Made by a program: the position numbers and the translations under genes. From positions 277,098 to 341,097 of the forward strand of contig DDFH01000006.1 of the NCBI GenBank assembly GCA_002337085.1: a stretch of DNA of 64,000 nucleotides, read 5' to 3'. The notes beneath the pieces are model-generated. The model did not search any database and had not been told where the DNA came from. It worked only from the letters and a program-made list of their open reading frames with translations. Of this stretch, positions 42,957-52,405 are shown piece by piece. How positions within the stretch are numbered: position 1 is the stretch's first letter; each line of letters opens with the position of its first letter. Source of the stretch: Hyphomonadaceae bacterium UBA1933 (GTDB taxonomy: Bacteria > Pseudomonadota > Alphaproteobacteria > Caulobacterales > Aquidulcibacteraceae).

Positions 42957-44651
42957 CTATGCGGCTCTTATATTTGATAAGAATCGGCTAACCTCATTTT
43001 GTAATGCCTCAGCCTGCATAGAAAGACCATCAGAGGCACTTTGCAATTGGGTTGCGGCTTCGCCGGTTTGTTCGGCAGCGCTGGCAACATCGACAATGTT
43101 TCGTGAAACTTCATCGGTGCCTTGTGATGCTTGGCTTACGGCCTCTACAATTTCTCTGGTTGCAGAGGATTGTTGTGTAATTGCCGAAGCGATTGAATTG
43201 TTAGATTCGCTAACCTGTTGAATGATATCAGTAATAGATCTAATCGCTTTTGCAGCATCTTCGGTGGCTCGTTGGATTTGATTTACTTTTTCCGAAATGT
43301 CTTCGGTTGCTTTACCAGTTTGTGATGCCAATTCTTTAACTTCAGAGGCAACAACAGCAAAACCTTTACCTGCTTCACCAGCACGCGCCGATTCAATAGT
43401 CGCATTAAGTGCCAATAGATTGGTTTGTGCCGCAAGGTCAGAGATTAGGTAAACCACGCTTGAAATGCTTTCAGCATTGGCATTCAACTCATTCACAACG
43501 CGAACCGCATCCTCGGCTTGCTCAACGGCATTTGCCGCAATCTGTGTCGAAGTTTCAACTTGGCGCGCAATTTCGTCAACTGATGCCCCAAGCTCTTCTG
43601 CGGATGCGGCAACCGATGTAACATTGGTTCCAGCTTCCTCGGCGGCGGCGGCAACAGTATTTGATTGCGCCGAAGTTTCTTGGGCCGTAGAGGTTAATTG
43701 GGTTGCTGATGCCTGCATTTCGGTTGCGGCAGAAGAAACAATTGCAACAATACCGCCAACCGATTGTTCAAAACTATCTGCAAGAGCATGCATTTGTTTT
43801 TTACGCTCTTGTTCGGCAATAATTTTTTGTTCTTCTGCATTTTTGCGAAGATCCTCAGTTTCCATAAGGCCGATGCGGAATGATTCTGTGGCGCGCGCCA
43901 CTTGACCAATTTCATCTTTGCGGTCTTGTTCATTAATTGTAATATTGAATTGCCCATGAGACATTGAATCCATTATTTCAATCAATTTTTTAAGCGGGTT
44001 GGAAATTGTTTTCATGGTTAGGGTAAATGCAACGATAATTGTTGCTACACTGCCAATAATAACTGCTAAAATAGAAACTAAGCGGGCAAAATTGGCATCT
44101 TTACCAAGCTTAATTTTGTCATTTTTAAAATCATCAAGAATTTTATTATTCTCATCCACCATATGTTGGCGAACTGAATCAATTGCTGGTTGACACTTAT
44201 TATCATATTCATCAAGTGCCCGTTGTGCATCGGTTGGGTCTGTTGATTTGCCATATTCGATAACCTTATCGCAACCATTGCTAATTTTCAATTTAGCTTC
44301 ATTTGATAGTGATTTATAAATATCAGCATGTACAGGGTCATTAGAGGCAGCAAGTTCCAATTGTTTATTAACATTATCACTTGCTTCGTTGGCATCTTTT
44401 TCTCGCGCCGTAATTTTTTCTGGTGTTGTTGAAAGCGCCATGCGTAACATATTGGTTGAATATTCCGCCAAGGCTCTGCTTGATCTCACAGTATTTGCAA
44501 CCGAAATTTCGCGCTGTAAAGCATCAGAATATGTAGCGTTAATTTTTTCTAATTGAAATGTTGCAAAAAAAGTTGATGCAAGGCTTACTAAACCTAGTGC
44601 AACCAACAAGCTTGTTATTTTAATAAAAATAGGCCAATTTCTAAAATTCAT
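42957..44651 (-). CDS. Methyl-accepting chemotaxis protein
   Basis: 564 aa from ATG 44651, chosen for Shine-Dalgarno AGGGGAC and because the protein then starts with a typical short basic N-terminus before TM1 (ITSLLVALGLVSLASTFFA). Periplasmic helical domain to about residue 180, TM2 (SILAVIIGSVATIIVAFTL), HAMP (ISNPLKKLIEIMDSMSHGQF), then the signalling domain with hairpin tip EAGKGFAVVASEVKELA. Ligand unknown. No che genes nearby; single transcript. Confidence 0.94.
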   Translation of the reverse strand: MNFRNWPIFIKITSLLVALGLVSLASTFFATFQLEKINATYSDALQREISVANTVRSSRALAEYSTNMLRMALSTTPEKITAREKDANEASDNVNKQLELAASNDPVHADIYKSLSNEAKLKISNGCDKVIEYGKSTDPTDAQRALDEYDNKCQPAIDSVRQHMVDENNKILDDFKNDKIKLGKDANFARLVSILAVIIGSVATIIVAFTLTMKTISNPLKKLIEIMDSMSHGQFNITINEQDRKDEIGQVARATESFRIGLMETEDLRKNAEEQKIIAEQERKKQMHALADSFEQSVGGIVAIVSSAATEMQASATQLTSTAQETSAQSNTVAAAAEEAGTNVTSVAASAEELGASVDEIARQVETSTQIAANAVEQAEDAVRVVNELNANAESISSVVYLISDLAAQTNLLALNATIESARAGEAGKGFAVVASEVKELASQTGKATEDISEKVNQIQRATEDAAKAIRSITDIIQQVSESNNSIASAITQQSSATREIVEAVSQASQGTDEVSRNIVDVASAAEQTGEAATQLQSASDGLSMQAEALQNEVSRFLSNIRAA

Positions 44652-44897
44652 TTTTGTCCCCTGCCGCGACAATATTGTGCCCATAATATGCGTATAAAAT
44701 ACACGCTTTAAAAAATTACGAACCAATGCAAATTAGCCTAAGTTTATTTGGTAAATTGAGAGTTAAGCAAATTATATAATTTAAAAAAGAAATTTGAAAA
44801 TATTGTTTTTTTCTAATTATTAACCCTAAAATTCGCTAGTAATCCTTTATAATAAGACGTTATTATACTTTATGGTAACAAGTGCAAAAAAAGGGGT

Positions 44898-45692
44898 CTA
44901 ATTTATTAGAAATTCTACTTGTTCGGGGTGATCAAGCCAGATTGATGGGCCATGTGCCGGAAGGTTGCGACCTTTTTTACTGGTTCTTGCGGCTTGAGGG
45001 CCATTGATTCGCCCCCGCACCCTTATCTGTAGCCCTTTGAAATCATCTAAATTATTGTCACCCCATAGGTTCCAAGAATGTTTTGGAATTATGGCGCAAA
45101 CATCCTGAATTTCATTCTCCCCAAAACAGAGTTTGATAAGGGTTTCGGTGTGAATGACGTTTTCAATTTTTCCCTCAACTAATTGAAAACTACCTTCGCT
45201 TCCGCTTAGGGCTTCTGGTGTGGCAAAGCGTGCCTGAAACATTGGGTCGGCCCAAACCCCGCGCCCATTGCGCCGTGCTTCCCGTTCGGCAAGCCAAAAA
45301 TCCTGAATGTGGCTGCGATTATCAATATAGGTGTGGACGCGCGCCATCCCGCTTTTTAATAATTCACCCTGAACCCATATATTATCATTAATGTAAGCTT
45401 GGGCCAGGGCGCGCCCCATTTTATCACGGTGCAAACCGCCATATTTTAATCTAACCTTTTTGCCTTGAATAAGATTTGCCAAAAAATCACGGGATTTTTG
45501 CGAAATTGGCACATCATCACGTAATCTTGGTGCTTCGATTTGTGCAAGCCGCACCACAAGACCGTTTTCAAGCGTAAAACTATCGCCACCGATAATTTCT
45601 TTTACAATTCCAGTTTCGCCATCTTCCCAAAATGGTGATGCCGCCATTAATGGCAAACATAAACCAATTAAGACGGCACGGCGATTAATCAT
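44898..45692 (-). CDS. Secreted thermonuclease (SNase) family protein
   Basis: 264 aa. Signal peptide (VLIGLCLPLMAASP), then the staphylococcal-nuclease OB-fold: SFTLENGLVVRLAQIEAP, KVRLKYGGLHRDKMGRALAQ and GVWADPMF. A C-terminal extension of about 100 residues (GKIENVIHTETLIKLCFGE...) resembles a second OB-like unit. Probably degrades extracellular or periplasmic nucleic acid. Six bases after the queuosine-transporter stop on the same strand. Confidence 0.85.
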   Translation of the reverse strand: MINRRAVLIGLCLPLMAASPFWEDGETGIVKEIIGGDSFTLENGLVVRLAQIEAPRLRDDVPISQKSRDFLANLIQGKKVRLKYGGLHRDKMGRALAQAYINDNIWVQGELLKSGMARVHTYIDNRSHIQDFWLAEREARRNGRGVWADPMFQARFATPEALSGSEGSFQLVEGKIENVIHTETLIKLCFGENEIQDVCAIIPKHSWNLWGDNNLDDFKGLQIRVRGRINGPQAARTSKKGRNLPAHGPSIWLDHPEQVEFLIN

Positions 45693-45698
45693 TGTGAA

Positions 45699-46448
45699 TT
45701 ATAAATCCGCCTTGAATGGTGTGAAATTTGTGCCTTCATCATAAACATCCAATCCTTCGACAGCTTTTAGGCGGTTTACAACAAAATAGGTAAGGGGGGT
45801 TAATAGCGCCTCCCACATAACTTTTAAAAACCAATTGGTTATCATAACTTGGACAACTGCTTCATTGCTCCAACCGCTTGCACCCAAAAATGCCAAAGGA
45901 TAGAAAATCAGACTATCAACGGCTTGTCCAAAAACGGTTGAGCCAATTGTGCGTGTCCATAATGCACGACCTTTTGTAAAAATCTTCATTCTTGCAAGAA
46001 CAAAGCTATTCACAAATTCACCGGCCCAAAATGCGGCAATAGAGGCAAAGACGATGCGCGGCACTTGGCCAAAAACCGCATCATATGCCGCTTGTCCATT
46101 CCAAGATGCGGCGGGCGGCAACGCCACCACCACAAACGACATGATTGCCATGAAAACAAGTGCCACAAACCCCGCCCAAATTGTGCGTCGTGCATGGGCA
46201 TAGCCATAAACTTCGGTCAAGACGTCACCAATAATATATGAAAGCGGGAAAAACATTATTCCCGCCCCAAATATCCACTTACCAATGATGGGCAATTCAA
46301 TTACCGCCAATTTGCCTGCGCCAATAACATTGGAAAGCACAAGAATAACAACAAAGGCCGTCATTATGAAATCATAATATTTCATTGGCTTGTCGTGTAA
46401 CGAATTGGCCGTGATTTTGTGAATATCGCTATTGTTTTTGTGTATCAT
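45699..46448 (-). CDS. Queuosine precursor transporter (YhhQ/VUT family)
   Basis: 249 aa with about six TM helices. SYIIGDVLTEVYGYAHARRTIWAG and WAGEFVNSFVLARMKIFTKG are family hallmarks. Imports preQ0/preQ1. The ATG at 46448 overlaps the upstream PPC-protein gene by 20 bp and has AGG upstream; Met22 at 46385 (MKYYDFIM) is closer to the usual family start. Operon: PPC protein, transporter, nuclease. Confidence 0.88.
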   Translation of the reverse strand: MIHKNNSDIHKITANSLHDKPMKYYDFIMTAFVVILVLSNVIGAGKLAVIELPIIGKWIFGAGIMFFPLSYIIGDVLTEVYGYAHARRTIWAGFVALVFMAIMSFVVVALPPAASWNGQAAYDAVFGQVPRIVFASIAAFWAGEFVNSFVLARMKIFTKGRALWTRTIGSTVFGQAVDSLIFYPLAFLGASGWSNEAVVQVMITNWFLKVMWEALLTPLTYFVVNRLKAVEGLDVYDEGTNFTPFKADL

Positions 46449-48426
46449 TGCCCTGCTCGTTAATTATAAGATTATATTTTCCGAATTGATTATCGGTTGA
46501 TGAGGTAACGCGCACCAAAACCTTGCCATTTATTGGTGAAACATAATCAAGATTATTATCTTTTGTGCCTTGAACAACTGGCGGTGAAATTGGTGTGTTA
46601 TCCCCGCTTTGTGTAAACTTTGCATCCTGAATATCAAATGGTCGCGCCATTATATTGGCAAAAAAACCATCACTTTTTAATGATAATTTATATTTGGTGT
46701 CTTTGGTTGCAGTAAAAATATAATCGGTAAATTTTACATCATCATCGCCATAAAGCGGTGATGAATTATTTAATTCACCTTTGATTTCTTGACCAATTGC
46801 TATTTCAATTGGCAGCGGCGGTTTTTGTGGCCCTGTTGTTGGGATAATATTCAAATAGAAATTATCTTCATGTGCGATATTGGTTGCCGATGCACGTATA
46901 TAATATTCACCGTCTTTGGGTGCGGTAAACCGAATTTTGGCGTTATTGCCCTTGCCGCTATCCTCATCCTGGGCGAGGATATCTAATTTATCTGGGCTGC
47001 CGGTGCCAATTTCAAGATAGGTATCGGCAGAGATATATTGATATTCATCGGTGAAGACGGTTGCTTTATCACCTGCCTTAAGCATGATGCGATAGATTTC
47101 GTAAAGTGCGCCATTTTCATTGCGATAACCGCCATCTTTTAACCTTACAAGAACCTTATCGCCGATTTTGAGAGGTTTGCCGTTAAATGGTGTTGGTGCG
47201 CTGGTCATTTCTTTGATTGAAAATGTGTATTGCGCCACGTTTTTACCTTGATGTTCGGGAATGCCAGAATTGCTAAAAAGGCGAATATCAACCGATGTGT
47301 TGTTTTTGCTTTGGTATAAAAGTTTTGCACCCGTGCCACCCGCATTATCGTCATCGGATTGTTCTAGTTTAAATTCGCCAGACGCAGATTTTTTACCAAG
47401 CCAGATTGAAATATCGGTATCTTTGCTTTGGGCGGTAATCCAGTAATTTTTCCCGGCGTGTGGTGTGAAAATATAGTCTTTGGCAATCAATGGCCCGCGC
47501 CGTGATGGAATTAAATCAAGATTTTTATCAAATGTTGAATTGGTTTCATATCCCGCCCGAATATGTGGAATAATTTTGGGCGAATTTGCAGAGGTTGTGT
47601 TTACCAAAAGGCTATAATCAATTTTGCCTTGAATTGTAGGGTCAGCAATTGATATGTCTTTAATTGGATTATTGGATAGGTTTAAATAATATTTGCCATC
47701 TAATGGTGCTTTAAAGCGTGCAATTATGGCATCGCCATCACCCTTTGCATTGCCAATAAATCCCCAATTAAGATAATATGGGTCATGCCCCATGCGGTAA
47801 AATTTAATTTCAGGTATATCAGTTTTTGAGGCCGCATAAATTTCAATATTTTGATTGGCTTTTAAATCAATATAATAAGCGTCAATATTGCCCCAAAATG
47901 TTGCATCATATGAAATTTCATTGGGGTTTAGGCCATCATCGGCGCTTATGGCATTATTAATTTTTTCACCTATAACCAAAGGCTTTGCCACAAGTGGTTT
48001 TGGATCAATGACTTTATAATAAATTTTAAACTTGCCGATATCGCCAGCGTGCATACTACTGGCGCGAATCTGCAACGGCATATTTTCTTTGACATAGTAA
48101 ATGGTTGCCACGCTATTTTCATCTATTTTATGCCCGGTTGCGCATTTGCTGCACCATTTGCCACCGTCAATTTTCCCGACCTCAAAGGCTGGTTTAAAGC
48201 CGTCACCAGTCATTTTGACAAGAATTTTTTGCCCCTGTTTGGCGCTAATGGGGAAATTTACATATAATGCACCATCTTCATCTGTGGTTTTGTTTGTTTT
48301 GGTTATTTCACCCTCAATTACTTGTCCGCCGCTTGTGGCTGGGCTTTGGGCAAGGGCAGGGTTTGCAAGCAAAGCAGTAAAACCAAGTGATAAACACAAA
48401 AAGTTTGAATAGTAATTTTTTGGCAA
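46429..48426 (-). CDS. Exported protein with multiple PPC-like beta repeats
   Basis: 665 aa, TTG start at 48426 with GTGGGG upstream. Signal peptide ends at NPALAQS. About five repeats of 100-130 residues follow, each with a pattern such as AKQGQKILVKMTGDG, APLDGKYYLNLSNN, KAGDKATVFTDEY or APKDGEYYIRASAT, typical of bacterial pre-peptidase C-terminal (PPC) beta-sandwich domains. An isolated CSKC motif lies in the first repeat. No catalytic domain is visible, so a secreted adhesive or scaffold role is possible. Function unknown. Confidence 0.75.
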   Translation of the reverse strand: MPKNYYSNFLCLSLGFTALLANPALAQSPATSGGQVIEGEITKTNKTTDEDGALYVNFPISAKQGQKILVKMTGDGFKPAFEVGKIDGGKWCSKCATGHKIDENSVATIYYVKENMPLQIRASSMHAGDIGKFKIYYKVIDPKPLVAKPLVIGEKINNAISADDGLNPNEISYDATFWGNIDAYYIDLKANQNIEIYAASKTDIPEIKFYRMGHDPYYLNWGFIGNAKGDGDAIIARFKAPLDGKYYLNLSNNPIKDISIADPTIQGKIDYSLLVNTTSANSPKIIPHIRAGYETNSTFDKNLDLIPSRRGPLIAKDYIFTPHAGKNYWITAQSKDTDISIWLGKKSASGEFKLEQSDDDNAGGTGAKLLYQSKNNTSVDIRLFSNSGIPEHQGKNVAQYTFSIKEMTSAPTPFNGKPLKIGDKVLVRLKDGGYRNENGALYEIYRIMLKAGDKATVFTDEYQYISADTYLEIGTGSPDKLDILAQDEDSGKGNNAKIRFTAPKDGEYYIRASATNIAHEDNFYLNIIPTTGPQKPPLPIEIAIGQEIKGELNNSSPLYGDDDVKFTDYIFTATKDTKYKLSLKSDGFFANIMARPFDIQDAKFTQSGDNTPISPPVVQGTKDNNLDYVSPINGKVLVRVTSSTDNQFGKYNLIINEQGNDTQKQ

Positions 48427-48545
48427 AATAACCCCACAAATTTACGGCAATATGATAATAATATCCGCAAAATATATTATTCACTTGAAAACATATTTGT
48501 CAAAACCTATCTTGCAAACATAGTGGGCAATTTTAAGGAAATATT

Positions 48546-48866
48546 ATGAGCGATATTCAATCCCAAATCGACAATCTGGTAAAAACCACAGATGTAGTTT
48601 TGTTTATGAAAGGTGATGCCGACCAACCAATGTGCGGCTTCTCTGGTACTGTTGTAAGAATTTTGGATTTAGTTGGCGTGCCGTTTAAAGACGTGAACGT
48701 GCTTTTGAACGGTGATGTACGTGACGGCATTAAAGAATATTCAAACTGGCCAACCATTCCACAGCTTTATGTTAAAGGTGAATTTATTGGCGGTTGCGAC
48801 ATTGTTCGTGAAATGTATGAAAGCGGTGAGCTAAGCCAATTATTCAAGGATAAAGGCTTGGTTTAA
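48546..48866 (+). CDS. grxD: Monothiol glutaredoxin GrxD
   Basis: 106 aa. Active-site CGFS in DADQPMCGFSGTVVRIL and the GSH-binding WPTIPQLYVKGEFIGGCDIV. Carries Fe-S clusters, usually with BolA; no bolA lies beside it here. Shine-Dalgarno AAGGAAAT. Confidence 0.96.
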   Translation: MSDIQSQIDNLVKTTDVVLFMKGDADQPMCGFSGTVVRILDLVGVPFKDVNVLLNGDVRDGIKEYSNWPTIPQLYVKGEFIGGCDIVREMYESGELSQLFKDKGLV

Positions 48867-48889
48867 TCAGCCAAATTTTAAAATTCAAA

Positions 48890-48930
48890 AAACAAAGGGA
48901 CGGTTGTGAATTTGCGCCGTCCCTTTGTTT
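48890..48930. terminator. Long bidirectional terminator between grxD and the glycosyltransferase gene
   Basis: AAACAAAGGGACGG / CCGTCCCTTTGTTT perfect 14-bp stem with A/T tails on both sides; genes are convergent. Confidence 0.9.
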
Positions 48931-48935
48931 TAATA

Positions 48936-49895
48936 TTATTTAGTAGCTATTTTTTTATTCTTAAGATATTCTGATGCAAGCCCATATATCTTAACCTTGA
49001 ATGGGCCGCCCCAAAAAACTTTGCCAAGACCGCGCAATGCTTTGTCATATGCCCATGCGCGTTTTTCATGACCAACAAGCCATAAAACAGCCGCCACAAT
49101 GCCAAGCCCAATCGCCTGCACTGCACCAAATGCCATCCGATAAAGGCCGGTTAAATAGCGTGGATTATTTTTGTCAAAACATTGTGAAACTGTGTTGTGC
49201 CCATAAGCAAAGGCGCGCTTTGTGGTATATTTAAGATTGGCGCGCGATTTTGGAACATCTTCATAGACCCATGCGTCTTTTGCCCAACCAAATTTATAAT
49301 TATTGGCAATTACATCGCGCCACAATAAATCGTCCTCGCCACCTGTTTCATTAGTGTCGATATTAAAAGGGGTTTCCCCATAAAGCACTTTTTGGCGATG
49401 CATTAGCGTATTGCCGCAGCCCCAAGGCTCATCGATTAATTGGGTTTCACCCTCAAATTTACGTGAGAAAAAATCGCTATAATAAGATATAGGCTTTGAA
49501 CAACCCTCGTTAAATCTTGCTTCTATTGGTCCGAATATTACCTCGGCATCAAGTTTTTTTTGTGCCTCATAAAGTGCGTAAAGCCAATTTTCAAATGCTA
49601 CTTCATCATCATCCAAAAATGCAACAAACTCACCATTTGCAAATTTCAAAGATGTGTTGCGGGCATTGGCAACACCAGGGCGCGGCTCAATTTGATAAAT
49701 GAAATTTATATTTTTGCTTTCCGCTTCTTTGGCAAGTTTTTTTGCAACTTCATTTGCCGATGCATCTGCATCATTATCAATTAGAATTATTTCAAATTCA
49801 GGCGCATTTTTTTGCGCAAATAAAGACTGCACGGCAGCCTTTGCCCCATCTGGGCGATGAAAAGTAGGAATAATTACACTTATTACTGGCGTCAT
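48936..49895 (-). CDS. Family 2 glycosyltransferase
   Basis: 319 aa. GT-A fold: VISVIIPTFHRPDGA, EIILIDNDADASA, and metal-binding FLDDDEVAFENW. A conserved NETGGEDDLLWRD resembles the acceptor-site ED motif. A hydrophobic segment (AVQAIGLGIVAAVLWLVG) near the C-terminus suggests membrane association. Sugar unknown, likely envelope polysaccharide. Confidence 0.9.
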   Translation of the reverse strand: MTPVISVIIPTFHRPDGAKAAVQSLFAQKNAPEFEIILIDNDADASANEVAKKLAKEAESKNINFIYQIEPRPGVANARNTSLKFANGEFVAFLDDDEVAFENWLYALYEAQKKLDAEVIFGPIEARFNEGCSKPISYYSDFFSRKFEGETQLIDEPWGCGNTLMHRQKVLYGETPFNIDTNETGGEDDLLWRDVIANNYKFGWAKDAWVYEDVPKSRANLKYTTKRAFAYGHNTVSQCFDKNNPRYLTGLYRMAFGAVQAIGLGIVAAVLWLVGHEKRAWAYDKALRGLGKVFWGGPFKVKIYGLASEYLKNKKIATK

Positions 49896-50130
49896 ATATT
49901 TTCTTTTTTACGTATAATTTCGCATCTAATTTTAGTGCGCTTAATTTACATGTAACAATACTATAAAAGTTTTAACTAAAAACGAATAACGCCTGCTATT
50001 CATGGTAAATAACTTTATTAATGCTATAAAACGCAGTGATTTATACTTGCAATATTACAAAAGTTTAATCTTTTGCCCCGTATCTGCCACATTTTAGTCT
50101 TTTATGCACCATTTTGCGGGGGCATAAAGA

Positions 50131-50293
50131 CATCATTGGTTCTCGGAGATTGCTGTTGCCCAGTTTCTCTATATAGCCCCCCAGCCCCAACCAAGGCGAT
50201 GGCTTCTCTTTGAACCAGTAAAATTCTCCCAAAGTGCATACAAATTGCCCGTAAAGGCGACGCCCCTCTGGAAACAGAGGGGCTTTATTTTTC
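50131..50293 (+). ncRNA. Structured small RNA candidate (rod plus terminator; 6S-like possible)
   Basis: An almost continuous rod: P1 ATTGGTTC (50135-50142) / GAACCAGT (50212-50219); P2 GGAGA (50145-50149) / TCTCT (50205-50209); P3 GCTGTTGCC (50152-50160) / GGCGATGGC (50195-50203), all positions paired counting G-U. The 34-nt apical loop is C-rich (GCCCCCCAGCCCC). A terminator GCCCCTCTG-GAAA-CAGAGGGGC (50262-50283) with a T-rich tail follows. The length of about 160 nt and the rod shape recall 6S RNA, but the location is not next to ygfA and I cannot match a family. An anti-Shine-Dalgarno-type regulatory RNA is an alternative. Confidence 0.5.
50262..50292 (+). terminator. Terminator of the RNA candidate
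   Basis: 9-bp perfect stem closed by a GAAA tetraloop, then TTTATTTTT. Confidence 0.9.
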
Positions 50294-50383
50294 TATCACC
50301 ATCGGTATTTGTGCCAAACTTAGCATTATCTTAAATGTTTTCTGCTTTACTTTTGTGAACTTTATAAAATAAATGTGGGTTAT

Positions 50384-52393
50384 ATGATGTTTAAAGGGCA
50401 GGCAAACAAAGCGTCGGTCGGCAATATTTTGCTTAAAAAAATCACAAAGAAAGACCGTGGTGCAACTGCGGTAGTTTTTGCATTGGTGGTTGGTGCTTTG
50501 TTACTTATTGTGGCCGCTGCAATCGAGCTTTTACGCATAAGCGAAGTTAAGTCGAGACTAGATTCAGTAACCGATGCCGCCGCACTCGCGGGAAAACGTG
50601 CGGAGATTGAGTCAACGGGAAGTCAGTCTGATCGCCGAACCATTGCTGAAAATGCGGCAAGGTCATCATTCGAAATCAATAAAAAGCAATTTGGCTCGGA
50701 TGCTAATAATTTTGGAATTTCATTTTCTTGGGATGCGGACGATTCAATTCGCGTAAAAAGCAATACGGATGCCAAACTTGTATTTGGCGATATTTTTAGC
50801 CTTGGCGGAATTGTTGGCCTTGATCATTTCACTATAAAAAGTGTCTCTGTCGTGGGTGCGGGCGAAAACCAATTTGTTGAAATTGCCATGGTGCTAGATA
50901 ACACCGGCTCTATGTTTTCAAAAGACAGTCGCCCCGAAACCCGCTTTACATTATTGCGCAATGCGGCAACTAATTTCGTTAATGGTGCATTTGATAAATC
51001 CTCAGCCAGTAGTAATATTAGGGTTTCTATCATTCCATGGGCAACAACGGTAAATATTAAAAGTGAGGCGCCGGCGGCAAATAATCCTGCGGCGGTATCT
51101 TTGGCAACGCCAGAAGATTTTGGTTCGCGCTCTTTGCCTGCTTCACCAATTGATAGAAGTGCCAATGTCAATCAATCTGCGGCACAATTGGCAAGTGATT
51201 TTGCACCTGTTGGATGGCGCGGCTGTGTTTCTGGTGATGGTGAAAGTTTGACGGCATCTGATGATCCAAAGTCATCCATGAAATGGGATGCGCTTTTGGT
51301 TCCATCGAATACCCATAAGAAAAACTATCAACAATCGAAAAACGCGCACCAAACATGTACTTACTGTCCACCTGGCGGCGGAGGTGGCGGTGGCGGTGGT
51401 GGTGGTGGCGGAAGCCCCCCTGACCCAGGTCTTGATGGATATTGGGTACCAAAAGATCAGCGTAACCGTGGCTATGCTAATTTTACAACGCCGATGAATC
51501 GTGGTGTTAAGAATGTTGGCTTTGGTTGTTATAATTATGCTTGTACGGTTGCGGTTTGTGATGCGTCAAAACCAATGCAAACCGGCACAAATTGCGACCA
51601 AAACACGATTAAATATTATGGTAGTGTTGGCCCATATCAGGCAGGTCGTCGTAATGCCTATATGTCAACTGCACAAGAATGCTTTAATAATGGCAGCCAG
51701 TGTCAAGCAACATTGCCAAAAGGCAATCACGTTGCGTGTGTTGCCGACCCAAATGAGATTGCATGGAATAATGGCGGTGGCGCATGGTGCGCATGGGTTC
51801 CTGCATCTGATTGGCGGCAGTTTGATATTACCGTTGGCCCAAATATGAATTGCCCAATGCCAATGCTTGGCTTGTCTGGCGATCGCGGTCAGGTGCTTGA
51901 GACCCTTAACCGCATGTCGCCAGTTGGCGGCGGTACGCATGCCGATGTTGGCCTGCGCTGGGGGCTTAGAACCTTGTCACCGCGTGCGGAATGGACGGGC
52001 TTCTTTAAAACCGATGCCGCAAATCCACCATCTGCCTTTGGGGTTGCCGGCGGTAAAAAAGTTATGGTTCTTATTACCGATGGTCAAAACGAGAGGGCAA
52101 ATGACTTCCCTGGTTATTGGGGCTGTTCTGAAACTGGCTCTCCTGGTTGTTCGGGTGCGCCTGATACCGCAGAATTGAATACACGGATGCTAAATTGGTG
52201 TCAGTCTATCCGCGACACTTATAAGGTTGAAATTTATACTGTTGCGGTAAACGTAAGTAATGCCAGTGCAGTCAGCCTTTTGCAACAATGTTCAGGCGAT
52301 GCGTCGCATTCATTCTCTGTGGACGCTTCGGAATTGAATAATGCCTTTAGTGCGATTTCAAAAAGTATCTTCGCGTTGCGGGTAAAAGAATAG
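50384..52393 (+). CDS. TadG-like pilus-assembly protein with split vWA domain
   Basis: 669 aa from ATG 50384 (a GTG at 50375 is also possible). N-terminal TadE/G-type helix (RGATAVVFALVVGALLLIVA) near residue 30; vWA MIDAS start VLDNTGSM at about residue 170, and VLITDGQNERAND about 400 residues later. Between them lies a long insert with at least 12 cysteines and a 12-residue glycine run (nt about 51373-51408), followed by PPDPG. TadG proteins are envelope components of Flp pili; no other tad gene is here. Immediately downstream of the RNA candidate. Confidence 0.85.
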   Translation: MMFKGQANKASVGNILLKKITKKDRGATAVVFALVVGALLLIVAAAIELLRISEVKSRLDSVTDAAALAGKRAEIESTGSQSDRRTIAENAARSSFEINKKQFGSDANNFGISFSWDADDSIRVKSNTDAKLVFGDIFSLGGIVGLDHFTIKSVSVVGAGENQFVEIAMVLDNTGSMFSKDSRPETRFTLLRNAATNFVNGAFDKSSASSNIRVSIIPWATTVNIKSEAPAANNPAAVSLATPEDFGSRSLPASPIDRSANVNQSAAQLASDFAPVGWRGCVSGDGESLTASDDPKSSMKWDALLVPSNTHKKNYQQSKNAHQTCTYCPPGGGGGGGGGGGGGSPPDPGLDGYWVPKDQRNRGYANFTTPMNRGVKNVGFGCYNYACTVAVCDASKPMQTGTNCDQNTIKYYGSVGPYQAGRRNAYMSTAQECFNNGSQCQATLPKGNHVACVADPNEIAWNNGGGAWCAWVPASDWRQFDITVGPNMNCPMPMLGLSGDRGQVLETLNRMSPVGGGTHADVGLRWGLRTLSPRAEWTGFFKTDAANPPSAFGVAGGKKVMVLITDGQNERANDFPGYWGCSETGSPGCSGAPDTAELNTRMLNWCQSIRDTYKVEIYTVAVNVSNASAVSLLQQCSGDASHSFSVDASELNNAFSAISKSIFALRVKE

Positions 52394-52405
52394 ATTTAAA
52401 ATAAT

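Larger units (their letters stand above)
49896..50383. other. 488-nt gap holding an RNA candidate
   Basis: No protein gene. The left part is AT-rich and upstream of the minus-strand glycosyltransferase gene. TTTATGC...GCATAAA (50101-50128) is a hairpin that may end or start a transcript; the structured RNA candidate follows. Confidence 0.5.

Noticed and set aside
51373..51408. Glycine-codon run in the tadG-like gene as a sequencing or frameshift error
   Set aside because: The frame is intact on both sides and vWA motifs lie in the same frame before and after.
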